A DNA stretch of 28,328 nt, from contig JAEYRZ010000096.1 of assembly GCA_023435265.1 (NCBI GenBank), forward strand, positions 1 to 28,328, in the 5' to 3' direction. The position numbers were made by a program, and so were the translations under genes. Origin of the DNA: Pseudomonadota bacterium (GTDB lineage Bacteria > Desulfobacterota > Desulfobacteria > Desulfobacterales > Desulfosarcinaceae). Shown in pieces: positions 6,717 through 14,442 of the stretch. Each line of letters starts with the position of its first letter. Position 1 is the stretch's first letter. Below the pieces are notes generated by a model that was given only the letters and a program-made list of their open reading frames with translations, was not told the DNA's origin and ran no database searches.

Positions 6717-9029
6717 CTATTTGATGCAAACCTTGCGGACTTGCAGCAAGTCGGTGTGGCCGCCGAAGATTTTTTCGATTCCGTCCTGTTTCAGGGTGGT
6801 CATGCCGTCGAGAATGGCCTGATCGCGTATCTCTTCCATCTGGGCGCGCCTCTGAATCAATTTCTTCATCGCATCGGTGCCCACCAGCAGCTCATGGATG
6901 CCCATACGGCCGCGATAACCGGTACCATTGCACATCTCGCAGCCCCCGGCCTTGAAGATGAGCAAATCCGAATTGTAGGGAATGTTGATCCCCTTTTCGA
7001 AATCTTCGGGGCCGTACTCCCGCACCAGTTCGTTATACTCTTCGCGCGATGGATTGTAGCCTTTCTTGCAATTGCCGCACAGCGTACGCGTCAGGCGCTG
7101 GGCCATGATGGCCAGGATGGCGTCTGCGAAGTTGAACGGGTCCATGCCCATGTCCAGGAGGCGCGTGATGCTTTCGGGGGCGCTGTTGGTATGCAGCGTG
7201 GAGAAGACGAGGTGTCCGGTCAATGAGGCTTCGATGCCGATATGCGTGGTTTCCTTGTCACGCATTTCACCGACCATGATCACATCCGGGTCGGCGCGCA
7301 GAAACGAGCGCATGGCGGCGGCGAAATTGAAGCCGATTTTGGCTTTGACCTGTACCTGGCGCAGGCCTTTTTGCGTGATTTCGACCGGATCCTCCGCGGT
7401 CCATATCTTGGTTTCGGTCTTGTTGATGAATGCAAGCGCCGAATGCAGGGTGGTTGTTTTACCCGAACCGGTCGGCCCGCAGACCAGCACCAATCCGTAG
7501 GGCTTGGTGATGGCGGTCAGGAAATTGTCGTAATTGCGCCCCGAGAAACCGATTTTTTCGAGCGGGATCGGCTCGCCGGCCGCCAGAATACGCATGACCA
7601 CGTCTTCCATACCACCCTGCGTCGGAATGGTCGCCACGCGCAGTTCGATGTCTTTGCCGCCGTACTTCTTGAATTTGATCTTGCCGTCCTGCGGCAGCCG
7701 GCGTTCCGCGATATCGAGATCCGACATGATTTTGATGCGCGAGACCACCGCATTGCGGTAGGAGAAGGGAATGGTCTGGTATACGTTGCAGGCACCGTCC
7801 ACGCGAATGCGCACCAGCGTGTTCTGTTTGCCCGGATAGGGCTCGATATGGATATCGGATGCGTTGCGGGCGTAGGCATCCAGAATGATCTTGTTGACCA
7901 GTTGCACCACTACGCTGTCTTCCTCGCCCACGGAGGATTCGGCTTCTTCGACCTGGTGCGTCTCTTCTTCCAGCTGCGACAGGATGTCGTCGATTTCGGC
8001 CATCTCCTTTTCATCGGCCGTAAAGAGCTTGATGAAATCGAGGACGTCCTGCTTGAGCGCAATCACGAATTTAAGCTGCCGCCCGGGGAAAAGAGCCTTG
8101 ATTTCATCGATGCGCTTGAGATCATGGGGGTCGTCGATGGCGATCACCGGCTGTCCCGCTTCGGTGCGCAGCGGCACCCAGACATTGTTGCGCATGAATG
8201 GAACCTTGAGCCCCTGCATCAAGTCGCCGGGAATGGGGCAGGTCGCGTTATAGGAGATGAACGGCACTTTATAAAAACGCGCCAACGATTCGCCGATTTC
8301 GCTTTTGGGAATTTTATATTCGCGTACGAGCAGCGACTCGACCGGCTCCTTGCGCTGGCGCGCATCGAGGATGGCCTTACTGACCTCTTTCTGAGTGAGG
8401 AGATGGTTCTCAAGCAGGTAGTCGAATTTGGAGGCGCGCCCGCTGCGCGCCGCCATGCGCTTCTGGTTGTACAGGGCGATCCCGATGATCTTGGCCAGGT
8501 CGGTAACCGCCTGCTCGTCCTGAAGTCCGAACGAATCGCCGCCCTTGCGGTTGATCAGCTGAATGGCGCCCAGAAGGTACTTCTGAAAAATAATGGGATA
8601 GGCCAGGACTTGCTTGGTGCGGTAGCCGGTCTTCTGATCCCAGGACTTGTCGAAGCGCAGGTCTTCATCGATGTCGCTCAGTTCCCGCTCATCGTAGACG
8701 TTCTGGATGTTGACCAGCCGCTGCGTCAACGCGGAATAGCCCGCGAGAGAGTTCTTGCTCACCGGAAGCCGGATTTCGGCGATTTCGTCCCCTGATTTAA
8801 AACGTGAGACCAGCTCGCGTTTAACGCCGTCAATGACATAGACCGTCAGCCGTTCGCATTCGAACAGCGAGGTGATCTCGTCCTTCAGGTCGATCAGAAT
8901 CTCATCGAGATCCCGGGCCGCATTGATCTTGTTGCCGATTTCCTGCAGCCGCGTCCGGTATTCGACCTCGGATTTCAAGTTCTCGATGCCATTGGAATTA
9001 TTCTGCTGCGATGGCGATGCTTTCAGCAT
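6717..9029 (-). CDS. GAF-domain-containing PilB/GspE-type secretion ATPase
   Basis: 770 residues, about 200 longer than usual PilB/GspE. A GAF-like domain (about 30-190) is followed by an MshEN/GspE N-terminal-like domain (about 200-340), an acidic linker, and the type II/IV secretion ATPase. Seen directly: Walker A GPTGSGKTTT from residue 518, Asp box TAEDPVE, Walker B-like ADPDVIMVGEMRD, His box GHLVFSTLHTN, and a zinc tetracysteine made by CGNCKK and CEMCNGTGYRGR. Such ATPases power type IV pilus extension or pseudopilus assembly at the inner membrane. The GAF domain suggests control by a small ligand, and MshEN domains can bind c-di-GMP. No pilin, PilC or secretin gene is nearby, so the machine it serves is unknown. 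A small membrane-protein gene lies 36 nt upstream. Confidence 0.93.
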   Translation of the reverse strand: MLKASPSQQNNSNGIENLKSEVEYRTRLQEIGNKINAARDLDEILIDLKDEITSLFECERLTVYVIDGVKRELVSRFKSGDEIAEIRLPVSKNSLAGYSALTQRLVNIQNVYDERELSDIDEDLRFDKSWDQKTGYRTKQVLAYPIIFQKYLLGAIQLINRKGGDSFGLQDEQAVTDLAKIIGIALYNQKRMAARSGRASKFDYLLENHLLTQKEVSKAILDARQRKEPVESLLVREYKIPKSEIGESLARFYKVPFISYNATCPIPGDLMQGLKVPFMRNNVWVPLRTEAGQPVIAIDDPHDLKRIDEIKALFPGRQLKFVIALKQDVLDFIKLFTADEKEMAEIDDILSQLEEETHQVEEAESSVGEEDSVVVQLVNKIILDAYARNASDIHIEPYPGKQNTLVRIRVDGACNVYQTIPFSYRNAVVSRIKIMSDLDIAERRLPQDGKIKFKKYGGKDIELRVATIPTQGGMEDVVMRILAAGEPIPLEKIGFSGRNYDNFLTAITKPYGLVLVCGPTGSGKTTTLHSALAFINKTETKIWTAEDPVEITQKGLRQVQVKAKIGFNFAAAMRSFLRADPDVIMVGEMRDKETTHIGIEASLTGHLVFSTLHTNSAPESITRLLDMGMDPFNFADAILAIMAQRLTRTLCGNCKKGYNPSREEYNELVREYGPEDFEKGINIPYNSDLLIFKAGGCEMCNGTGYRGRMGIHELLVGTDAMKKLIQRRAQMEEIRDQAILDGMTTLKQDGIEKIFGGHTDLLQVRKVCIK

Positions 9030-9065
9030 GATCTCCAGTCTGTCCCGCGCTCCAGCGGCGGTTTG

Positions 9066-9314
9066 CTATCGTGGATCGGATCGATCGTCCTGGGTATATC
9101 CCCAGATTTTGCGCAGGCCGCCGCCGATAAGGATGAAGGCGATGATGCAAATGCCGGCGATACGCATGATTCCGAGAACGGAGGACGATTCCTGCAGTTG
9201 GTTCAATTGCGGCATCACCAACCACACCTTGACCAGTACGGCGATGCCGACGATCACCAATGCGATCCCCCAAACGAGCTGAATCTTGTTTTTCTGTGGT
9301 TTCGACTCCGTCAT
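9066..9314 (-). CDS. Small two-helix membrane protein, unknown function
   Basis: 82 residues from the ATG at 9314 (AAAGG about 7 nt upstream). A charged N-terminus is followed by a hydrophobic helix (about 13-33), a short Gln/Ser-rich loop and a second helix (about 47-66) ending in GGGLRK, then a polar tail. I do not recognise a family. It ends 36 nt before the PilB-like ATPase and is probably its operon leader, so it could be an accessory membrane subunit. That is inference from position only. Confidence 0.72.
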   Translation of the reverse strand: MTESKPQKNKIQLVWGIALVIVGIAVLVKVWLVMPQLNQLQESSSVLGIMRIAGICIIAFILIGGGLRKIWGYTQDDRSDPR

Positions 9315-9651
9315 TCCGAGCCTTTCGCGCGTTCAATGAGAATTACCCGACGCTCCCGGCGGTGCCTGCTGCTCGGCAAAGTTGTCTGTAATCTCTCATT
9401 CCGCCTCACTTTTTCAAGGCTCCTGACAGGCGCCCCATACGCCATGTTTTCATTATCGACGCGGCGCCCTGAAATATTAGCGGAGGATTCGAAGGGAAAT
9501 GAAACGAACTCAACAGGGTGTCTGAAAACGCATCAGGCCGTCAGGCAGGCGCGCGGCTTCGAATCGCTGCGCACACGCGCCGGTGCGCGAACATTTCTGA
9601 AAGTCGCCCACACAGCATCACGGTCCGAGGCGATGGTCTTCAACAGCCTGT
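9315..9651. other. 337-bp intergenic region with no convincing gene
   Basis: Lies between the end of the ACT-protein gene and the start of the small membrane-protein gene, both on minus. One frame is open across it on plus, but its translation is compositionally odd and it has no ribosome site. A 6-bp inverted repeat (GCGCAC 9569-9574, GTGCGC 9583-9588, loop 8) occurs without a T-tract. The region should hold the terminator of the acyl-CoA genes and the promoter of the ATPase pair. I cannot place either with confidence. Confidence 0.5.
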
Positions 9652-10083
9652 TTAAATCTGATAAAGCGCATCGCCGTCAAGCACGGTGAACCCGCTGTTT
9701 TTCAGCAGTTGCGAGGCCGCCTCGATGTTGTCGAAACGAAAAATCATGATGGCGTCTTTTCCGCTCTGCCGCACGTAGGAATACATGTATTCGACATTCA
9801 CATCACCGCTGCGCAGGCGCTCCAGAATGGAGTGCAGCCCGCCGGGCCGGTCCTGCACCAGCACGGCGACAACCTCGGTTTTGCCGACCGTGAAGCCGTT
9901 CTCTTTCAGCGCCGCCACCGCCCTGTCGTTGTGATCCACGATAAGGCGGAGCACGCCGAAATCGGACGTGTCGGCCAGGGCAAGCGCACGAATGTTGACG
10001 CCGGCTTCGCTCAATATGCCGGTGACTTCCGAAAGCCGACCGGCCTTGTTTTCCAGAAAGACACTGATCTGCTCGACCTGCAT
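9652..10083 (-). CDS. Tandem ACT-domain protein paired with phenylacetate-CoA ligase
   Basis: 143 residues made of two ACT domains: residues 1-65, beginning with the pattern ISVFLENKAGRLSEVT and GVNIRAL, and residues about 70-140, with VLVQDRPGGLHSI and NVEYMY. ACT domains bind amino acids or similar small ligands and regulate enzymes. A strong ribosome site (AAGGAGG, 10088-10094) sits 4 nt before the ATG. The gene follows the phenylacetate-CoA ligase by 40 nt. This pairing recurs in anaerobic bacteria and archaea, where the ACT protein is thought to modulate the ligase or the pathway. The ligand is not known. Confidence 0.9.
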   Translation of the reverse strand: MQVEQISVFLENKAGRLSEVTGILSEAGVNIRALALADTSDFGVLRLIVDHNDRAVAALKENGFTVGKTEVVAVLVQDRPGGLHSILERLRSGDVNVEYMYSYVRQSGKDAIMIFRFDNIEAASQLLKNSGFTVLDGDALYQI

Positions 10084-10123
10084 AATTCCTCCTTGCCTGC
10101 GCCGTAGGGGCGGCGATCCACAT

Positions 10124-11425
10124 TCAGATGTTCCGATTATCCACCACGCGCACGGCTTTGCCTTCGCTGCGGGCGATCCCCTTGGGTTCCACCAGCTTGA
10201 CTCTGGCGGAAACGCCGAGAAGCTCCTTGATATTCTTTGAGATCGTCTTTTCGTAGGCCTGCAGCTGTTTGACCTTGTCGGAAAAAAGGGTTTCGCTCAC
10301 TTCGACCCGTACCGTGAGCACATCCAACGGACCTTCCCGATCCACGACCAGCTGGTAATGGGGCGTCAGGCCCGCGGTGTCGAGGAGCACGCTCTCGATC
10401 TGGGACGGAAATACGTTGACCCCGCGGATGATCAGCATATCGTCGCTGCGTCCCGTGACGCGGTTCATACGCAAATGGGTCCGGCCGCAGATGCAGGGTT
10501 CGGGATTGAGCGAGGTGATGTCGCGGGTGCGGTAGCGGATCACCGGGAAGGCTTCTTTGGTGATGGTTGTAAACACCAGCTCGCCCTTTTCGCCGTACGG
10601 CAGGGGTTCGAACGTACGGGGATCGATGATTTCAGGTATGAAATGATCTTCGAAGACGTGCAGACCCTTCTTGGCCTCGTGACATTCGTTCGCCACACCA
10701 GGCCCCATCACTTCGCTGAGGCCGAAAATATCCACGGCGATCAGGTTGAGCTTGCGCTCGATCTCCGCGCGCATGGTTTCCGACCACGGTTCGGCGCCGA
10801 AGATGCCGAACCTGAATTTCAGCTCCTTGAAATCGACCCCCATCTCTTCCGCGACCTCGGCCAGGTGAAGCGCATACGAAGGGGTCGCCGTCAGGACGGT
10901 GGGGCCGAAATCCTTCATGATCAAGACCTGGCGCTTGGTGTTGCCGCCCGAAACCGGGATCACTGACGCCCCCAGCCGTTCCGCACCGTAATGAACACCC
11001 AGGCCGCCGGTGAACAGGCCGTAGCCGAAGGCATTGTGAATGATGTCGCTGCGGCCTGCGCCGCCGGCGGCCAGCGAGCGCGCCATCAGTTCCGACCAGG
11101 TTTGAATATCACGGGCGGTGTAACCCACGACGGTCGCCTGGCCGGTCGTCCCGGACGATGCATGGATACGCACCACATGATCCATGGGCACGGCAAACAT
11201 ACCGTATGGGTAATTGTCGCGCAGGTCCTGTTTGGTTGTGAACGGCAGGTGCCGCAAGTCCTTCAAGGACCGGATGTCGGACGGCGTCACCCCGGCCTTT
11301 TTAAAGTTCTCACGATAGAAAGGCACATTGGCGTATACGCGTTCCACGGTTGTTTGCAGGCGGCGCAGCTGAATGGCCTCCAACGCCTCTCTGGGCATTG
11401 TTTCGAATTCCATATTGAAGATCAT
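10124..11425 (-). CDS. paaK: Phenylacetate--CoA ligase
   Basis: 433 residues from the ATG at 11425. Upstream in-frame codons to 11458 add only unconserved sequence, whereas MIFN..FETMPRE at this ATG is a common PaaK N-terminus. The enzyme activates phenylacetate (or related aryl acids) to the CoA thioester with ATP, via an acyl-adenylate. Visible: the nucleotide-binding loop HASSGTTGQATVV (about 88-100), YGLFTGGLGVHYGAE, the GLSEVMGPG block, YRTRDIT, and GRSDDMLIIRGVNVFPSQIE of the C-terminal AMP-binding domain. It lies between crotonase and the ACT gene on the same strand. Exact aryl specificity cannot be read. Confidence 0.93.
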   Translation of the reverse strand: MIFNMEFETMPREALEAIQLRRLQTTVERVYANVPFYRENFKKAGVTPSDIRSLKDLRHLPFTTKQDLRDNYPYGMFAVPMDHVVRIHASSGTTGQATVVGYTARDIQTWSELMARSLAAGGAGRSDIIHNAFGYGLFTGGLGVHYGAERLGASVIPVSGGNTKRQVLIMKDFGPTVLTATPSYALHLAEVAEEMGVDFKELKFRFGIFGAEPWSETMRAEIERKLNLIAVDIFGLSEVMGPGVANECHEAKKGLHVFEDHFIPEIIDPRTFEPLPYGEKGELVFTTITKEAFPVIRYRTRDITSLNPEPCICGRTHLRMNRVTGRSDDMLIIRGVNVFPSQIESVLLDTAGLTPHYQLVVDREGPLDVLTVRVEVSETLFSDKVKQLQAYEKTISKNIKELLGVSARVKLVEPKGIARSEGKAVRVVDNRNI

Positions 11426-11481
11426 CGATTCCACTTCTCCCCGATCACGGCTTCCCACCTCCAGGCGGCTCTTCGCTGCAG

Positions 11482-12273
11482 CTATTCGGTCAAATTACCT
11501 TTGAAGGCCGGTTTGCGTTTCTGAAGGAAGGCCTGGGTGCCTTCCTTGGCGTCCGGACTGGCCATGCAGATCGCGAAGGCATCCTGTTCGATTCTCAAGC
11601 CGGTGCCCAGATCGGCGTTCAAGCCGGTGTTGACGGCCTGCTTGGCCGCCCGAAGGGCGACCCGGCCCTTGGCCGCGATGGAACGCGCCGTGCGCATGGT
11701 TTCTTCCATCAGGGTTTGGGGCGTAAACACCTGGTTGACCAGACCCAACTCACGCGCCTGGGCGGCGGAGACCATCTTGCCGGTGAAAATCAGTTCTTTG
11801 GCTCGATTGGCCCCGATCAGTCGCGGCAGGCGCTGCGTGCCACCGAAACCCGGAATCAGCCCGAGCGTGATTTCAGGCAGTCCGAACGAGGCATTATCCG
11901 AGGCGTAAATAAAATCGCAGGCCAGCGCCATCTCGGAACCGCCGCCCAGTGCATAGCCGTTCACGGCCGCGATGACCGGTATCGCCAGCAGCTGCAGTTT
12001 ATCGATCACCGCCTGCCCCATCTGGGCGAAGCGCTTGGCCTGCAGCGTATTGAAGCCCGCCAGTTCGCTGATATCCGCCCCGGCCACGAACGCCTTCTCG
12101 CCTGCTCCGGTAAGCACCGCGACACGCACCTGTTCGTCGGCGGCAATGGCGTCCAGGGCATCCGACAGCTCGCTGATCAACGCTGAATTGAGTGCATTCA
12201 GCGACTTCGGCCGATTGAACGTGATGGTGGCGATTCCTTCCTCGACCGACAGAATGATGTTGGCGTAATCCAT
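11482..12273 (-). CDS. Enoyl-CoA hydratase/crotonase family protein
   Basis: 263 residues from the ATG at 12273, set by AGGAG five bases upstream. The open frame continues to 12459 but that extension overlaps the amidase gene. Crotonases add water across 2-enoyl-CoA in beta-oxidation, butyrate or aromatic degradation. Both catalytic glutamates of true hydratases are present: Glu114 in GGGSEMALACD and Glu134 in FGLPEITLGLIPGFGG. Oxyanion-hole sequences GADISE and NGYALGGG are present too. It is 57 nt upstream of paaK, consistent with CoA-ester metabolism. The natural substrate is undetermined, with short-chain enoyl-CoA most likely. Confidence 0.92.
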   Translation of the reverse strand: MDYANIILSVEEGIATITFNRPKSLNALNSALISELSDALDAIAADEQVRVAVLTGAGEKAFVAGADISELAGFNTLQAKRFAQMGQAVIDKLQLLAIPVIAAVNGYALGGGSEMALACDFIYASDNASFGLPEITLGLIPGFGGTQRLPRLIGANRAKELIFTGKMVSAAQARELGLVNQVFTPQTLMEETMRTARSIAAKGRVALRAAKQAVNTGLNADLGTGLRIEQDAFAICMASPDAKEGTQAFLQKRKPAFKGNLTE

Positions 12274-12278
12274 AATGT

Positions 12279-12283
12279 CTCCT
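12279..12283 (-). promoter_or_regulatory. Ribosome binding site that sets the crotonase start
   Basis: AGGAG on the minus strand, 5 nt from the ATG at 12273. It supports this start over longer open-frame alternatives that would run into the amidase gene. Confidence 0.75.
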
Positions 12284-12350
12284 CTTTCTACGTTGATTGT
12301 ACCGCTGGTTTTCAGAACCGCATCCGCTTTGCGTGCCGGACGTTTACGTT

Positions 12351-14318
12351 TCACTGCTGAAAAGCCACCGGCTTGATTTCCTGGATATACGTTCTGACTC
12401 CCGCGATGATGCCCCGGCAGAGGCGCTCCTGGTAGGCACTGTCGATCAGCCGCTTGCATTCGGTGGGATTGCTGATGAATGCGGTTTCGACCAGGATGGA
12501 GGGCATTTCGGCTCCCAAAAGCACGTAAAAAGGTGCCTGTTTCACGCCTTTGCTGCGCAGACCGGAATACTTGTGCCTGAGTTCCGAGATCATCGAATCC
12601 TGGACGTAGCTGGCCAGGCGTGTCGATTCGCTGACCTTGGCATTTTGCATCAGATCCTTCAAGATCGAATCGAGATCGCTGATGTTTTTGGTGGAGGTGG
12701 CGTTTTCACGCGCCGCCACCCGGATGGACTCATCGTCGGTGGCCAGATTAAGGATGTAGGTTTCAAGTCCGTACGCACGCCGGTCATGCGATGCATTGGT
12801 GTGAATCGAGATGAACAGGTCGGCGCTTTTCGTATTGGCGATGGCCGTGCGCTCCTCGAGGCTGAGATAGGTATCGGCGCTGCGGGTCAGCGTCACCTCG
12901 CAACCCAGCTCGGCCCGTATCATGGGGGCAAGGCGTTTGGCGATCTGCAGGGTGATGTTCTTCTCGTGAACGCCCTTGATGGCGCCCGGTGCACCGAAGT
13001 CCTTGCCGCCGTGACCCGGGTCGATCACGACGTGTCGAATGCCGAGGGCCAGTTGCTTGGCGATCGCGCCGGGCATGATGGGAGGCCTGCCCTGGACGGC
13101 GGGCGGAAGCGGGGTGGCTGCGACCGTGGTTTCCACGCCCCAGACATCGAGGACGATGCGGAATGGATTCTTCAAGGAGAAGATTTTATAGCTTTTGAAC
13201 GACTTGATATCCACCACGATGCGCACGGTTTCCGCCGTATACTGCCCTGCCCGCGCATCTCTGAGCAGGTCGTCATTGATAGGAATCTCTTTCTGCAGAT
13301 CACGGCTGAGCCGGCTGTTGTGCATATCGATATAGATGCGGGGCGGCTTGCCGATATCGGGATCTTCGCGCAGTTCGCGATACGTGAAGACCGTGTCCTG
13401 ATTGGCGTCGACCACCACGCGGGTATACCGCGGATTGGACCAGAACCGGAGGCCTTCGATCACCGAAGGTCCTTGCGCATCGCTGTTGGTGTTGAGTGCT
13501 TCTTCCGGGGGTAAGGACACGGCTTCGGCGATGACCTGGGCGATCTCATCGGATGGTGCCTGCTGCGCGGCGATATCGTATTCGGGGCCGAGCGCGGCCC
13601 GCGCTTTCGGTGCGTAGGGGCTTTTCGGAAACTGCCGCAGTACATCGGCGAACAACTTGCGGCTCTGCGCGCGGTCGTCATCCAGCCAGGAATGCCGGTA
13701 CAGCTCCTGGTAGCATTCAGCCATACCGAAGAGGGCCGCTGCCGCCAAGGGGCCCGCGGAATCGCTCTGGTAGGCATTTCGATAAGCGTCGATGCTTTTG
13801 AACCACTGATCGCGCTGCCCTTTCAGCGCAGGCCGTTCCTGCAGGCGTTGGTAGGCATACTGGGCTTCCTTGTACCAGTCGAGTGCGGACCGCCGTTCGC
13901 CTGCCGCCGCGCGGGCCGCCGATGCGGCGGGCATCATTGCCTCCCTTGCCGCGCGGGCTCTGGGAACGTAACGACTCTTGGAATACTGCTGCTCCACGCG
14001 GGCGAAAAGATCGATGGCGCGCTGCCGGTCGGATTGACTGTAGGAAATGGCGCTCATTCGGCTGTACAGCTCACCTGCCCTGAACAGCGCCGCGGCAGCC
14101 CAGGGACCTTGCGGGTTTTTTTGATGCACGTCCAGAAAGCCCTGGATGCATTTGAACCAGCGGTCGCGGTATTTTTGTGCGGCCTGGCTTTCAAGCAGCC
14201 GCTTTGAGCACCGTTCGGCGGCGTAGAAATCGGACTGTTCCGAGGCGGCAGCGGTCGACGCCGCAGACAGGATCAGCAGGCAGATAAAAACAAGCCATGC
14301 AGCCGGGGTCGATTTCAT
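12351..14318 (-). CDS. N-acetylmuramoyl-L-alanine amidase (TPR-AMIN-Amidase_3)
   Basis: 655 residues from the ATG at 14318, which puts a typical signal peptide (MKSTPAAW..., cleavage near ASTAAAS) at the N-terminus. An ATG at 14333 would add five residues, and neither has a good ribosome site. After the signal come helical TPR-like repeats (about 30-250, with recurring AAALFRAGELY/AAALFGMAECY units), an AMIN domain (about 275-395) that normally targets amidases to the septum or secretin, and the zinc amidase domain. Zinc and catalytic residues are visible: His436 in DPGHGG, Glu in HEKNIT, His in SIHTNAS, and Glu in LVETAF. It cleaves the peptide from peptidoglycan glycan chains in the periplasm, probably in cell separation. 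Its start lies 124 nt after the mutS stop. Confidence 0.93.
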   Translation of the reverse strand: MKSTPAAWLVFICLLILSAASTAAASEQSDFYAAERCSKRLLESQAAQKYRDRWFKCIQGFLDVHQKNPQGPWAAAALFRAGELYSRMSAISYSQSDRQRAIDLFARVEQQYSKSRYVPRARAAREAMMPAASAARAAAGERRSALDWYKEAQYAYQRLQERPALKGQRDQWFKSIDAYRNAYQSDSAGPLAAAALFGMAECYQELYRHSWLDDDRAQSRKLFADVLRQFPKSPYAPKARAALGPEYDIAAQQAPSDEIAQVIAEAVSLPPEEALNTNSDAQGPSVIEGLRFWSNPRYTRVVVDANQDTVFTYRELREDPDIGKPPRIYIDMHNSRLSRDLQKEIPINDDLLRDARAGQYTAETVRIVVDIKSFKSYKIFSLKNPFRIVLDVWGVETTVAATPLPPAVQGRPPIMPGAIAKQLALGIRHVVIDPGHGGKDFGAPGAIKGVHEKNITLQIAKRLAPMIRAELGCEVTLTRSADTYLSLEERTAIANTKSADLFISIHTNASHDRRAYGLETYILNLATDDESIRVAARENATSTKNISDLDSILKDLMQNAKVSESTRLASYVQDSMISELRHKYSGLRSKGVKQAPFYVLLGAEMPSILVETAFISNPTECKRLIDSAYQERLCRGIIAGVRTYIQEIKPVAFQQ

Positions 14319-14442
14319 AGCGTCAGGAACCATGTCGATCGGGAATGGGTGGCAGCGGGTGTCGATCCATATGCGGCATCTTGCGGTTCACTCCTGTTTT
14401 TCGCGTGTCCTGGATTTCTTCGCTCAAGGCGCCGCCCTGGCG

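Noticed and set aside
7242..8795. 517-codon open frame on plus opposite the PilB-like ATPase
   Set aside because: The minus-strand reading has every ATPase motif. The plus reading shows no recognisable domain and is a frame shadow.
12297..13514. 405-codon open frame on plus opposite the amidase
   Set aside because: Antisense shadow of an amidase whose zinc ligands are all visible; no ribosome site.
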